Assembly: GCF_002005205.3 (NCBI RefSeq)
Contig: NZ_CP019701.2
Location: 1,550,001 to 1,614,000 of the forward strand
Direction: 5' to 3'
Source: Rhizobium rhizogenes
Lineage (GTDB): Bacteria; Pseudomonadota; Alphaproteobacteria; Rhizobiales; Rhizobiaceae
Length of the DNA stretch: 64,000 bases
The position numbers were made by a program, and so were the translations under genes. A model generated the notes under the pieces. The model did not search any database. It worked only from the letters and a program-made list of their open reading frames with translations, and was not told the DNA's origin. Positions 28,026 to 37,093 of the stretch are shown in pieces; the stretch's first letter is position 1; each line of letters starts with the position of its first letter.

Positions 28026-28643
28026 TTAACGCGAGTAGAATTCGACGACCAGATGCGGTTCCATGACGACCGGGTACGGAACGTCGGAGAGAGCCGGAAC
28101 GCGGGCGTAGGTCGCAACCATCTTGTTGTGGTCAACTTCGATGTAGTCCGGAACGTCACGCTCAGCGAGCTGAACGGCTTCCAGAACGGTTACGAGCTGC
28201 TTGGACTTCTGGCGAACTTCGATAACGTCGCCCGGCTTGCAGCGGTAAGAACCGATGTTGACGCGAACGCCGTTAACCGTGACGTGGCCATGGTTGATGA
28301 ACTGGCGCGATGCGAAAACGGTCGGAACGAACTTGGCGCGGTAGACGATGGCGTCCAGACGCGACTCGAGCAGGCCGATCAGGTTTTCGGAAGTGTCACC
28401 CTTGCGACGGTTTGCTTCGTCGAAAGTGGCGCGGAACTGCTTTTCGCGCAGTTCGCCGTAGTAGCCCTTGAGCTTCTGCTTGGCGCGCAGCTGCGTGCCG
28501 AAGTCGCTCATCTTGCCCTTGCGGCGCTGGCCGTGCTGGCCCGGGCCGTATTCGCGGCGGTTAACCGGGGACTTCGGACGACCCCAGATGTTTTCGCCCA
28601 TGCGGCGGTCAATTTTGTACTTAGCCGATTCGCGCTTGCTCAT
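28026..28643 (-). CDS. rpsD: 30S ribosomal protein S4
   Basis: This 205-residue S4 opens with [18 protein letters not shown] and lacks the N-terminal zinc cysteines, so it is the C-minus form usual in alphaproteobacteria. The S4 RNA-binding domain is at about residues 94-160 ([28 protein letters not shown]). S4 is a primary binder of 16S rRNA and an assembly factor. It stands alone with its own terminator and a 451-base upstream gap shared with terC, which is transcribed the other way. Confidence 0.98.
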   Translation of the reverse strand: MSKRESAKYKIDRRMGENIWGRPKSPVNRREYGPGQHGQRRKGKMSDFGTQLRAKQKLKGYYGELREKQFRATFDEANRRKGDTSENLIGLLESRLDAIVYRAKFVPTVFASRQFINHGHVTVNGVRVNIGSYRCKPGDVIEVRQKSKQLVTVLEAVQLAERDVPDYIEVDHNKMVATYARVPALSDVPYPVVMEPHLVVEFYSR

Positions 28644-29019
28644 CGTATTTCCTTCTCAAAAGGTTATGCCGGTCTGTTGCCAAACCGGTTTAAGGAAACA
28701 CGCCCTCCTCTGAAGCCCGTTTCAGGGCCTCTGACAGGCTTCTCACATGCAAATGGAGAAACCACGGGACATGTCGGTGATATTGACCGCCGAACGTCAG
28801 CCTTTAAACTGCAAGGCAGTCAACAAAACACACCGGACATCACTGCCCGGCGTTGGGGCGGCTTCTATAGTCGTTTTACAAATTTGTCAAACAGCGCCTG
28901 CCGATTTTTTCTCGGCCCTGCCCTTGAAAAGATCGAGGGGCCACCCATTTTCTCATCGTGATCAGAACTCGGGCCCCTCTGACGTGTTACCGGACAACAC
29001 GTGATGTCGAGTTTCTTTA
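28644..29019. other. Divergent rpsD/terC intergenic region
   Basis: This holds the promoters of rpsD (minus) and terC (plus), but no clear -35/-10 pair. AGGGGCC and GGGCCCCT, around 28935 and 28973, may pair in a long hairpin, and CGTGTT/AACACG (28983-28988 and 28996-29001) in a short one. No gene or repeat was found. Confidence 0.5.
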
Positions 29020-29094
29020 GGTTGGGGCCCACGTATATTCTTGACACACGTTCCCCATCCGCAAAGCCAACCTCGTCCGGCTAAAGGTTGACTG
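29020..29094 (+). promoter_or_regulatory. Structured terC leader with two exclusive hairpins
   Basis: GGTTGG (29020-29025) can pair with CCAACC (29067-29072). The same CAACC can instead pair with GGTTG (29086-29090), which overlaps the ribosome binding site AAAGG before the ATG at 29095. One fold frees and the other hides the start. TerC genes elsewhere are controlled by the manganese yybP-ykoY riboswitch, but its conserved GGGGAGUAG core is not seen. The switching role is inferred. Confidence 0.4.
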
Positions 29095-30078
29095 ATGGAG
29101 CTTCTCCTCAACGATTTTCTCGGTACCCCCACATGGATGTGGGCGGTCTTCATTTCTCTCGTCCTTGGCCTGCTCGCGCTCGATCTCGGCGTGCTGCACA
29201 AGAACTCCAAGGAAATCGGCATTCGCGAAAGCCTGATGATGTCCGGCTTTTACATCGCCATCGGTTTGGCCTTCGGCGGCTGGATCTGGTATCAGTCCGG
29301 CCAGCAGTCGGCGATGGAATATGTCACCGGCTTCGTGGTCGAAAAAAGCCTGGCGATGGACAATATCTTCATCATCGCCATGATCTTCTCCTATTTCGCC
29401 ATTCCCCGTCAGTACCAGCACCGCGTGCTGCTCTGGGGTATCCTCGGCGTCATCATCCTGCGCGGCATCATGATCGCCGGCGGTGCTGCCATCGTCGAAA
29501 ACTTCCACTGGGTGCTTTATCTCTTTGCGGCCTTCCTCGTCTTCACGGGCCTCAAGATGCTGTTCTCGTCCGATCATGACGAGGCCGATATCGGCAACAA
29601 CCGCATCCTGAAATTCCTGCGCAGCCGCCTGCCGGTAACCGAGAAGCTGCATGGCGAGAAGTTCTTCGTCAAGGAAACGGATGCGACCACCGGCAAGCTG
29701 AAAACCTTCGTGACGCCGCTCTTCCTGGCGCTCATCATGGTTGAAATCGCCGACCTGATCTTCGCGGTCGATTCGATCCCGGCGATCTTCGCGATCACCA
29801 CCGATCCGTTCATCGTCTACACCTCGAATATCTTCGCTATCCTCGGTCTGCGCGCCCTCTATTTCGCGCTTGCCGCCCTGATCCACCGCTTCGCTTATCT
29901 GAAATATGCGCTGGCTGCGGTTCTGGTCTTCGTCGGTTCGAAAATCTTCGTCGCCGATATGCTCGGCATCGCCAAGATCCCGCCCGCCGTCTCGCTCGGC
30001 GTCACGGTCGCCATCCTCGCGACCGGCATCATCGGTTCGCTGATCGCGACGCGGAAAGAAGTGAAGGCAGTCGAGTAA
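29095..30078 (+). CDS. TerC-family membrane protein
   Basis: This 327-residue integral membrane protein has about eight to nine hydrophobic segments. The TerC motifs are clear: FISLVLGLLALDLGVLHKN near the N-terminus, EKSLAMDNIFIIA, and VEIADLIFAVDSIPAI, with the conserved Asp residues thought to bind metal. TerC proteins export or handle metal ions such as manganese, often during membrane insertion or folding of other metalloproteins. It is expressed from a leader with unusual secondary structure. A RIME-like element lies 86 bases after the stop, before a convergent gene. Confidence 0.93.
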   Translation: MELLLNDFLGTPTWMWAVFISLVLGLLALDLGVLHKNSKEIGIRESLMMSGFYIAIGLAFGGWIWYQSGQQSAMEYVTGFVVEKSLAMDNIFIIAMIFSYFAIPRQYQHRVLLWGILGVIILRGIMIAGGAAIVENFHWVLYLFAAFLVFTGLKMLFSSDHDEADIGNNRILKFLRSRLPVTEKLHGEKFFVKETDATTGKLKTFVTPLFLALIMVEIADLIFAVDSIPAIFAITTDPFIVYTSNIFAILGLRALYFALAALIHRFAYLKYALAAVLVFVGSKIFVADMLGIAKIPPAVSLGVTVAILATGIIGSLIATRKEVKAVE

Positions 30079-30163
30079 TGATGAGCAAGGAGGAGGCGAT
30101 TGTGTCGTCTCCTCCTCTCCCAGAGGCTCCGCTGATGGGTGAGTTTGCCACCGCTATACACGC

Positions 30164-30276
30164 CGTCACCCCGGACTTGATCCGGGGTCCAGCGCGATCA
30201 AGTCCTTGATCGCAAGAGACTCTTCTCACGGCGCAGACGCGCCGTGACTGGATGCCGGATCAAGTCCGGCATGACG
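30164..30276. repeat. RIME1-like intergenic element, copy B
   Basis: About 113 bp between convergent terC and the HerA-like gene, from CGTCAC to ATGACG, with CCCCGGACTTGATCCGGGG and GCCGGATCAAGTCCGGC palindromes. The centre carries GCGATCAAG/CTTGATCGC. Same orientation as copy A. Confidence 0.85.
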
Positions 30277-30307
30277 GAAGGTAAGTCTAACAGGCAGCCC
30301 GCCAACC

Positions 30308-31825
30308 TCATTCCGCCGCAAGCCGCGCATCATCCTCAGCCGCATCCGCATCGCCGGGTGCGGTTTTTGCGTCGAGATCGGGAAACGCCACGATGCGCTT
30401 GCCGGAGAAATCGGCATGCACCACCACGAGCTCCTTCTCCTCGAAATAGCCGAGCAGACGCCGCGCGCGGCGGGCGGAATGGGTGCCATAGGCGCGAGCA
30501 ATGCGGGCATCCGACGGGCAAGGCTCCTCGCCAAGAGCGGCCTTGACCAGCAGCAGGAAGACTCCCTGCAGGTCATCGGAAACCGACATGGACAATTCCA
30601 GCGCCTTTTCCCAGCCTTCGCTTGCCGCCATCGCCGCATCCACGCCGGAACGGGCAATCGCCACCTGCCGGCGGAATTCCGCCAGTGTCATCGGCGTGCC
30701 GGGAATGCGACGCATACGGGCGCGCACCAGAAAATCCTGATACAGCACGGCATCCGTGCGATAGGCCGATTGCGGATCGTCGAGAATTTCGACGAGAACC
30801 GCACCGATCTTTTCCTCACGCTCTTCCGGCGTCAGTTCCGGCTGACCTGCACGCGGCGATTGCTCCGGTGAAGGGCCAACGGCGGCGGGGGTGGAACGGG
30901 AGAGTTCGGCGAGAATATCCGTGGTCGGGCGTGGTGCCGGCGGCGTGCGGCGCACGGCGGCGCGCGTGAATTCTTCCGGGTCCGGCGTGAAGATCAGGTC
31001 TTCTACATCCTGCGGTGCATCCGGCAACGGCATCAGCTTTGGCGAAGATGAGCGCGCCGAGGTCTCCACCGCTCCAATGACGATGGGCAGCGGGCGACGC
31101 GAAAGCGCCGGGCCGAGCGCCACGAAATTGCCGCGCTGCAGATCGCGGAACATTTCCGCCTGTCGCCGGTCCATGCCGAGCAGGTCCGCAGCGCGCGCCA
31201 TGTCGATATCGAGGAAAGTACGGCCCATCAGGAAGTTCGAGGCTTCAGCCGCCACGTTCTTGGCGAGCTTCGCAAGACGCTGCGTGGCAATGACGCCGGC
31301 AAGACCGCGCTTGCGGCCACGGCACATCAGATTGGTCATGGCGCCAAGCGACGCCTTGCGCGCATCCTCCGTCACTTCACCGGCAACGGAGGGCGCAAAC
31401 ATCTGCGCCTCATCCACGACCACAAGCACCGGATACCAGAATTCGCGGTCGGCATCGAACAGGCCGTTGAGGAAGGCGGCTGCGGCCCGCATCTGCTGTT
31501 CGATATCGAGACCTTCCAGCGTCAGCACGCAGGAAACGCGGTGCTGGCGAATGCGGTTGGCAATGCCGGCAAGCTCGGCTTCGGTGCGCTCGCCATCCAC
31601 CACCACATGACCGAACCTGTCGGAAAGCGTGACGAAATCACCCTCGGGATCGATGATGACCTGCTGCACCCATGGCGCCGATTGCTCCAGCAGCCGGCGC
31701 AGCAGATGCGACTTGCCGGAACCGGAATTGCCCTGCACCAGCAAACGCGTCGCAAGCAATTCCTCGATATCGAGCTTGGCCTGCTGCCCGCCCGATAGGG
31801 TTCCCATGTCGATGCCGACCTGCAA
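30308..31825 (-). CDS. HerA/FtsK-type ATPase (DUF87-like)
   Basis: This protein has 505 residues from a TTG at 31825 with GAGGA nine bases ahead. The Walker A motif is GNSGSGKS (residues 32-39), the Walker B is VLVVVDEAQ, and GRKRGLAGVIATQRLAKL is the arginine-finger and sensor region. Residues about 300-350 are a proline-rich linker, followed by a C-terminal helical domain of about 150 residues. HerA ATPases act in DNA end processing with the nuclease NurA, or as motors in other systems. No nuclease gene is adjacent, so its task is open. Confidence 0.82.
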   Translation of the reverse strand: MQVGIDMGTLSGGQQAKLDIEELLATRLLVQGNSGSGKSHLLRRLLEQSAPWVQQVIIDPEGDFVTLSDRFGHVVVDGERTEAELAGIANRIRQHRVSCVLTLEGLDIEQQMRAAAAFLNGLFDADREFWYPVLVVVDEAQMFAPSVAGEVTEDARKASLGAMTNLMCRGRKRGLAGVIATQRLAKLAKNVAAEASNFLMGRTFLDIDMARAADLLGMDRRQAEMFRDLQRGNFVALGPALSRRPLPIVIGAVETSARSSSPKLMPLPDAPQDVEDLIFTPDPEEFTRAAVRRTPPAPRPTTDILAELSRSTPAAVGPSPEQSPRAGQPELTPEEREEKIGAVLVEILDDPQSAYRTDAVLYQDFLVRARMRRIPGTPMTLAEFRRQVAIARSGVDAAMAASEGWEKALELSMSVSDDLQGVFLLLVKAALGEEPCPSDARIARAYGTHSARRARRLLGYFEEKELVVVHADFSGKRIVAFPDLDAKTAPGDADAAEDDARLAAE

Positions 31826-31951
31826 TGTTCAATTCCTCGTGCTGTATCCGATCCGGCCGATTCCCCTGGCGGCGGCCGAACATGCTCTTTACCAAAAAAT
31901 CGCCGGTTGCGTCTGTCCCGTGCCGATAATGCACAGGCAATTGCACCGCCT

Positions 31952-32839
31952 CTAGGCAGCCCCGGACGAGACCCGCAAAAATGCAAGCCGTCTGCCGAAC
32001 ACATTCAGCATCAGCCCGATGATGACCAATGCGGCACCGACCACTTCAAAGACGGTGATATGCTCCGCAAAAGCGAGATAGGCGCTGACGAAACCGACAA
32101 TCGGCACCAGCAGCGAAAACGGTGCCACCGTTCCGGCCGGATAACGCAGAAGCAGGTAGCTCCAGATGCCCGCGCCGACAATCGTCGCACCATAGGCCAT
32201 GTAGATCACCACGAGAGCCATCGTCGGCGTCGCATTGAGCACGCCTTCCGCAATCGCCTCAGGCCCTTCCACCACCAGCGAAAGCAGGATCAACGGCAGA
32301 ACCGGTACAAGGCTCGTCCATGCGACAAAGGAAACCGCATTCACCTGGCCGATGCGGCGGTTGACGATGTTGCCGCAGGCCCAGGCAATTGCCGAGCCGA
32401 CCCCCATCAGAAGCGGCACCAGGGCTGCGACCGTCATGCGTTCCACGCCGATGACCGCCAGCCCGCCAAAAGCAATGATCGCGCCGACGATCTGTGAAGG
32501 CAACGGCCGCTCGCCGAGAAACACCACGGCAAGCGCCAGCGTGAAAAAAGCCTGCGACTGCATGACGAGCGAAGCAAGCCCCGCCGGCAGGCCGAGCTTG
32601 ATGGCCGGATAAAGCAGGCCGAACTGCACGAAACCCATCGCCATGCCGTACACGATCATATGCCGCCACGGCACATTGGGTTTCGGCAGGAAAAACACCA
32701 GCGGCACGGCAGCGAAGAAATAACGCACACCCGTCAGAAACAAAGGCGGCATGTCGGTAACGCCAACCTTGATGGCGACGAAATTGAAGCCCCACAAAAA
32801 CACGGTGATCAGGGCGAGAAGTATATGCGGCAATGCCAT
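31952..32839 (-). CDS. EamA/DMT-family transporter
   Basis: This 295-residue protein has ten hydrophobic segments in two EamA repeats. The typical ends LITVFLWGFNFVAIKVGV and, in the second half, APFSLLVPIVGFVSAYLAF are visible. The ATG at 32839 is used; the frame begins 24 codons earlier inside the LysE gene. These drug/metabolite transporters export amino acids or other small molecules. It follows the LysE exporter gene by 37 bases on the same strand, so the two probably form an export operon. Confidence 0.88.
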   Translation of the reverse strand: MALPHILLALITVFLWGFNFVAIKVGVTDMPPLFLTGVRYFFAAVPLVFFLPKPNVPWRHMIVYGMAMGFVQFGLLYPAIKLGLPAGLASLVMQSQAFFTLALAVVFLGERPLPSQIVGAIIAFGGLAVIGVERMTVAALVPLLMGVGSAIAWACGNIVNRRIGQVNAVSFVAWTSLVPVLPLILLSLVVEGPEAIAEGVLNATPTMALVVIYMAYGATIVGAGIWSYLLLRYPAGTVAPFSLLVPIVGFVSAYLAFAEHITVFEVVGAALVIIGLMLNVFGRRLAFLRVSSGAA

Positions 32840-32876
32840 TTTGTTATGTCCGAATTTCAGGCGATAGAGAGGTGCC

Positions 32877-33515
32877 TTACGGCGCGACCGCCCTCTTCCA
32901 GCCAAAGGCAATGAGACCGGCGCCGATCAGGAGACCACCACCCGTGCGGTTGACGATGCGCTGAACCTTCGGCTTGCGGATCGTATTGCGGGCGGCACTT
33001 GCCAGAAGTCCATAAAGCGCCGCATTCACGGTGGCAAGCACCAGGAACGTTACCTCGAAAATCAGCACCTGTGGCCAAAACGGCAATGTCGGCACGAGAA
33101 ACTGCGGCAGGAAGGCCACGAAAAACACGATGCTCTTCGGGTTCAGCGCAGTGACGATATAAGCGTGCAGGAAAATCTTGAGCGGCCTTTCACGGCCGGT
33201 CACGCCCGTCCCTTCGGCGCCTTCTCCGCCAACCGGCGAACGCCACAGCTTGATACCGAGATAGATGAGATAAGCCGCACCGATCCATTTAAGCCCGGTG
33301 AAAAGCGCCGCCGATGTCGCAAGCAACGCCCCGAGCCCCAGCATCGACGCCGTCATCGCGGTGAAATCCCCCAGCGCCACGCCCGTCACGGTCGCAGTGC
33401 TCGCCTTGCGGCCATGGCCAAGCGCGTAGGAAATCACCAGCAGGATCGTCGGTCCCGGAATGGCGAGCATGATGGCGGATGCGGCCACGAAGGCCAGCCA
33501 GTTCTCCAGCGGCAT
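32877..33515 (-). CDS. LysE/RhtB-family amino acid exporter
   Basis: This 212-residue protein has the signature IPGPTILLVISYALGHGRK, six hydrophobic segments and the conserved FLHAYIVTALNPKSIVFF block. Members of LysE/RhtB (for example RhtB, ArgO) export amino acids such as homoserine, threonine or arginine. AAGGAG lies nine bases before the ATG at 33515, so the longer frame to 33548 is not needed. The GNAT gene ends 45 bases upstream and the EamA gene follows, suggesting one transcript. Confidence 0.92.
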   Translation of the reverse strand: MPLENWLAFVAASAIMLAIPGPTILLVISYALGHGRKASTATVTGVALGDFTAMTASMLGLGALLATSAALFTGLKWIGAAYLIYLGIKLWRSPVGGEGAEGTGVTGRERPLKIFLHAYIVTALNPKSIVFFVAFLPQFLVPTLPFWPQVLIFEVTFLVLATVNAALYGLLASAARNTIRKPKVQRIVNRTGGGLLIGAGLIAFGWKRAVAP

Positions 33516-33560
33516 GATGAGTCTCCTTTGTCCGATTTTTGGGAGCAAGCCACGGAAACA

Positions 33561-34049
33561 TTACTCTGGCAAGAGCTCCGTTTCCTGCTGGGCAAGACGG
33601 GCAAGTACAGCCTCGTCGAAGCGAAGGACAACACACTCCACCTCGCCCGCCCCAACGCGGCTGTAGAACCGTTGCGCGCCACTATTGTCGCGGCCGGTGG
33701 TGAAATCGAGCCGTGAACCGCCCTGTTCGACGACAATTTTTGCCGCCTCGCGGATCAGCGCTTCGCCGATGCCACGGCTTCTCGCCCATTCGGCGACATA
33801 AAGCTCTTTCATGAACCAGACCGGGCGCAGCGCCACGCCGGGAAACATCTCGAACATTGAGAGAATGCCCAGAGCGCCATCGTCGACAGCAACAAGCATG
33901 ATGCCGTGGCCGGAACGCAAAAATCGCCCGAGACGGGCACGCACCTCCGCCTCGCCAATCGCGCCCGCCCCCTCGTAATGCCGCTCCATGTCGACAAACA
34001 CAGGGCAAAGCAGCCCGATATCGGCCGTCGTGACTTTTCGGATTCGCAT
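33561..34049 (-). CDS. GNAT-family N-acetyltransferase
   Basis: This 162-residue protein shows the GNAT fold: an N-terminal MRIRKVTTADIG strand, a central KELYVAEWARSRGIGEALIREA with the acetyl-CoA loop RSRGIG, and FYSRVGAGEVE at the end. The ATG at 34049 follows a GGAG sequence. The acceptor could be a small amine, an amino acid or a protein; it cannot be told. Its position at the head of the LysE-EamA transporter pair suggests that it acetylates or detoxifies an amine or amino acid that these genes export, which is only inference. Confidence 0.85.
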   Translation of the reverse strand: MRIRKVTTADIGLLCPVFVDMERHYEGAGAIGEAEVRARLGRFLRSGHGIMLVAVDDGALGILSMFEMFPGVALRPVWFMKELYVAEWARSRGIGEALIREAAKIVVEQGGSRLDFTTGRDNSGAQRFYSRVGAGEVECVVLRFDEAVLARLAQQETELLPE

Positions 34050-34157
34050 GGAACTCCACTCCAAAAATACGATGAAAGCACGGGATCGCGACGGTTTCAT
34101 AAAACAGATAGACAGCTTCGCCGGACCTTGCGGACCGGCGAAGCGCGGTTACCCCAA

Positions 34158-34397
34158 TCAAAACCGCGGTGCCCAGTAAGGCACCTCCCAGTCCTGACGC
34201 CGCTTCCGCTCGGAGGGCGCAAGACCGATATCGTCCAGCAGGCGTTCCGGCAGATCGGTAACATCTGCCGGCGGAGCACGTGGCACCATGGCCGCAACAA
34301 GCACCGTCTTCAGAGTTTTCCAGACGCCGAATGTGACGAACAGACGGTCGACCGCATCCGGCAGCGTATATGCTACCAATGGTTGATCATTTTGCAT
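34158..34397 (-). CDS. DUF1127 protein, second copy
   Basis: This 79-residue protein has DUF1127 at its C-terminus (VTDLPERLLDDIGLAPSERKRRQD) and a hydrophobic or amphipathic N-terminal part (YTLPDAVDRLFVTFGVWKTLKTVLVAAM). It resembles the DUF1127 gene at 16065 in design. DUF1127 proteins in Rhizobiales bind RNA or influence phosphate and carbon metabolism, but longer ones are less studied. Start ATG at 34397; a frame eight codons longer starts at 34421. It is 157 bases downstream of a 31-codon gene. Confidence 0.75.
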   Translation of the reverse strand: MQNDQPLVAYTLPDAVDRLFVTFGVWKTLKTVLVAAMVPRAPPADVTDLPERLLDDIGLAPSERKRRQDWEVPYWAPRF

Positions 34398-34554
34398 GAG
34401 AAATCCATCCCGGCGCGGCAAAGCGACCGGGTCCTTTATCGATGGAAAACGACATGCCGGAACGACGGACGCAGCAGACGGGCCACGCTAACGCACAATT
34501 CAGATGTCGAACGAAGTGAAAATGCCAAACGGCAAGGAAATCAGGCAATAAGCC

Positions 34555-34650
34555 TTATCGGAGGGTAATGCCTCGGAACATGTAACCACCGATGACCATG
34601 CCGGAAATGCCAGACATGCCGTTAAGGCGCATATTAAAATCGTCAGTCAT
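34555..34650 (-). CDS. Small protein of 31 residues with perfect Shine-Dalgarno
   Basis: AAAGGAGG lies at 34664-34657, six bases before the ATG at 34650. The protein begins MTDDFNMRLNGMSG, has a glycine- and methionine-rich hydrophobic middle (SGISGMVIGGYMF) and ends RGITLR. It is too short for most gene callers. A promoter with TTGTCG and TAAGAT lies just upstream. It could be a small membrane-associated protein or a leader peptide for the following DUF1127 gene. No known family was recognised. Confidence 0.55.
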   Translation of the reverse strand: MTDDFNMRLNGMSGISGMVIGGYMFRGITLR

Positions 34651-34687
34651 TTCGCGCCTCCTTTTATAGCGGTTACACACGAGGAGC

Positions 34688-34715
34688 ATCTTACACGAGA
34701 TGCCAGGCGCGACAA
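34688..34715 (-). promoter_or_regulatory. Probable promoter of the 31-codon gene
   Basis: -35 TTGTCG (34715-34710) and -10 TAAGAT (34693-34688) on the minus strand, 16 bases apart. A start near 34681 would leave a leader of about 31 bases. Confidence 0.45.
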
Positions 34716-34774
34716 GTGGTCGCAATCTCGAATTGTAAAAGTCAAATGGGATAGATGCAAAAATACAACAGAAT

Positions 34775-35596
34775 TCAGGCTGCCGAAACGCTGAGCCCAA
34801 ACCCCTGCATCAGCCGCCGCGTGGCGAAGTCCGGTTTGCCCGATGTGAAGACGGCAAAGTCGAAACCATCGGGATGTTCCGCGTCCTGCGGCAGCCGCAC
34901 CAGATGGCGCGCCCGCCGGGCGATCGCCTCGGCGGGGTCGAGCCAGTCCACCGGCCAGGGCGCCAGCCGGCGAAACACATTGGCCATGAAGGGATAGTGG
35001 GTACAGGCCAACACGACGATATCGGTGCGCTTGCCCTCGCTCTCGATGAAGCAGGGTTCGATTTCGGCCAGTACCGTCTCGTCTGAAACCGGCTCGCCCC
35101 TGATCCAGCTTTCCGCCATGCGCGCCAGATTTTCCGAGCCCACGAGACGGACATGGCATTGCGTCGCGAAGGACTGGATGAGATCACGCGTATAAGCGCG
35201 CTTGACGGTGCCCGGCGTCGCCAGCACGGAGACGAGGCCGGAGCGGGTGCGCTCCGCCGCCGGTTTGATGGCGGGAACAGTGCCGACGAACGTCATGTCC
35301 GGAAACCGGGCGCGAAGATCGGCTCCGGCCAGCGTGAAGGCGGTGTTGCAGGCGATAATGCAGACTTCCGGGCTGTAGTCCTGTAGCAGCGTTTCGAAGA
35401 GCGAGAGAATACGCGTCTTCAGCGCCTCCTCTTCCCATCCGCCATAGGGAAAACCCGCATCGTCGGCCACATAGATGAAACCGCGCTCGGGCATCAGCAC
35501 GCGCGCTTCGCGCAGCACGGTCAGCCCGCCAATACCGGAATCAAATACCAGTACCGGTTTCAGCACATCGGCCGCAGCCTCACTCGTCTTCAGCAT
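34775..35596 (-). CDS. murI: Glutamate racemase
   Basis: This 273-residue protein makes D-glutamate for peptidoglycan. The family motifs are present: [10 protein letters not shown], the first catalytic cysteine in IIACNTAFT, and the second in LACTHYPF. Its length is normal. The ATG at 35596 overlaps the last 17 bases of the upstream trmJ-like gene, so the two are probably translationally coupled. The gene ends 124 bases before the small 31-codon gene. Confidence 0.94.
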   Translation of the reverse strand: MLKTSEAAADVLKPVLVFDSGIGGLTVLREARVLMPERGFIYVADDAGFPYGGWEEEALKTRILSLFETLLQDYSPEVCIIACNTAFTLAGADLRARFPDMTFVGTVPAIKPAAERTRSGLVSVLATPGTVKRAYTRDLIQSFATQCHVRLVGSENLARMAESWIRGEPVSDETVLAEIEPCFIESEGKRTDIVVLACTHYPFMANVFRRLAPWPVDWLDPAEAIARRARHLVRLPQDAEHPDGFDFAVFTSGKPDFATRRLMQGFGLSVSAA

Positions 35597-36425
35597 TCTC
35601 CCCGGTCCTCTCCGAATTGGCGCCCTCAGCCGACGGCACCGCCCGGCCTGACTGCTTTGGCCACTGCCGGGGGAAACGGTCGAGCGAATTGATCACGCCG
35701 CGGACAACGCTGATTTCCTGCTCGGAAAAACCCCGTCTCGACAGCACGGCACGCAGATTGTCGACCATTTTCGGCTTTTTTTCAGCAGGATGAAAATAAC
35801 CGCGCGCGTCCAGCGCTTCCTCGATATGTTCGAACAGGCCGAAAACCTGCTCCTTGGTCGAAGGTCGCTGCTCGACGGACTGGAAAAGCGTTTCACCCAG
35901 GTCGTCCATGCCTGATTTCATCCATTCATAGGACATCAGCAGCACCGCCTGCGCAATGTTCAGCGAGGCAAAGGCGGGGTTGACCGGGAAGGTCACGATC
36001 TCGTCGGCCAGCGCCACTTCCTCGTTCGTCAGCCCCCAGCGCTCCCGCCCGAACAGGATACCGGTCTTTTCGCCAGCCTTGAATTTTGCCCTGAGCGTAT
36101 CGGCCGCGGTGACAGGCGCCCGCACCGGCTTGAAACCGTAACGCTCGCGCGCCGTCGTGGCATAAACGAAATTGAGATCCTTGATCGCCTCTTCCAGCGT
36201 CTCGAATACCTTGGTGCCGTCAATGACATGATCGGCCTTGGAAGCGGCAGCACGCGCCTTCTCGCTTGGCCAGCCATCACGCGGATTGACCAGACGCAGT
36301 TCGGAAAGGCCGAAATTGGCCATCGCCCGTGCCACCATGCCGATATTTTCGCCGAGCTGCGGCTCGACCAGAATGATCGCCGGGCCTTCCGCCAGAAGTT
36401 CGAGCTCGCTGTTAGTGCCTGCCAT
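35580..36425 (-). CDS. TrmJ-type RNA 2'-O-ribose methyltransferase (SpoU/TrmH group)
   Basis: This 281-residue protein has the SPOUT knot motifs: [38 protein letters not shown] and [15 protein letters not shown]. TrmJ 2'-O-methylates position 32 of tRNA, close to where TtcA thiolates. The C-terminal 50 residues after the knot are family-variable. The ATG at 36425 follows GGAAACG. It overlaps murI by 17 bases. The exact RNA target is not proven by the sequence. Confidence 0.88.
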   Translation of the reverse strand: MAGTNSELELLAEGPAIILVEPQLGENIGMVARAMANFGLSELRLVNPRDGWPSEKARAAASKADHVIDGTKVFETLEEAIKDLNFVYATTARERYGFKPVRAPVTAADTLRAKFKAGEKTGILFGRERWGLTNEEVALADEIVTFPVNPAFASLNIAQAVLLMSYEWMKSGMDDLGETLFQSVEQRPSTKEQVFGLFEHIEEALDARGYFHPAEKKPKMVDNLRAVLSRRGFSEQEISVVRGVINSLDRFPRQWPKQSGRAVPSAEGANSERTGENAEDE

Positions 36426-36559
36426 CGTCGTTTCCAGTCTTTTGAAGCGTCGCATCGATTTTCAGCCCGACGCGCTAAAGCGCGCTTCACTGGCACAGAT
36501 CCGCGTCAAAATCAAAGCCGGCGCGGGGAAAGCCTGGACCAGCCTGCTGGCAAGACGCC

Positions 36560-37093
36560 CTATTGCTCTCCCTTGATGATCGTCGCCATTTCTTCGCGCA
36601 GCGAATCCCTGCCCTCATCGCCAACCCGGTGAATATCGCTGATGACCGGCCGGCCGTCTTCCTCGATGACATCGAAATGCACCTCGTCGACGGTTGCCTT
36701 CATTTCCGCCTCGTCCATGCAGGCCCAGAGCTTGAACTTCGCCGTCACGTCGGTCACGCCATCCTTCACCGCGCCCGGCGTTACCGAGACATCCGCAAGC
36801 GGGCAGCCATCCTGCGAGTTCGTCACGACATCGTAACCGAAGGGATCGCCGGTCTCGCCGCTTTCCGCCTCGTAAGCCGGCTTCTTGGATGCTTCGCGAT
36901 ATTGGGCAACGAAGTCCTTGCTGAACAGGCTGGTCAGCATGTCCTCATCGAAAATATATTTCCAGTTTTCCGCATCGCCGGACCAGTTCTTCACGGTGAT
37001 ATCCATCACCTTCTGGACGGGATCGGCAGGCCCTGCCGCAAGGGCACTGTGCGAAAAGAGGACGGCGGCAGTCAAAAGCAGAATATTCCGCAT
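36560..37093 (-). CDS. Secreted protein of unknown function
   Basis: This 177-residue protein starts at ATG 37093 with a Sec signal peptide (RNILLLTAAVLFSHSALAAG, cleavage near residue 19). The mature part has the block DPVQKVMDITVKNW and then alternating charged and aromatic residues, and a pair of cysteines (DGCPL and WACMDE) that may form a disulfide. It may belong to the DUF3828-like periplasmic group, which I cannot confirm. A long upstream in-frame extension to 37393 is not real. It is divergent from icd, 214 bases away. Confidence 0.68.
   Translation of the reverse strand: MRNILLLTAAVLFSHSALAAGPADPVQKVMDITVKNWSGDAENWKYIFDEDMLTSLFSKDFVAQYREASKKPAYEAESGETGDPFGYDVVTNSQDGCPLADVSVTPGAVKDGVTDVTAKFKLWACMDEAEMKATVDEVHFDVIEEDGRPVISDIHRVGDEGRDSLREEMATIIKGEQ

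Noticed and set aside
28930..29094. Manganese (yybP-ykoY) riboswitch before terC
   Set aside because: The conserved GGGGAGUAG and the long three-way junction were not found. A partial likeness in TTGACACACG and GCAAAGCC is too short to call; a covariance scan with RF00080 would settle it.
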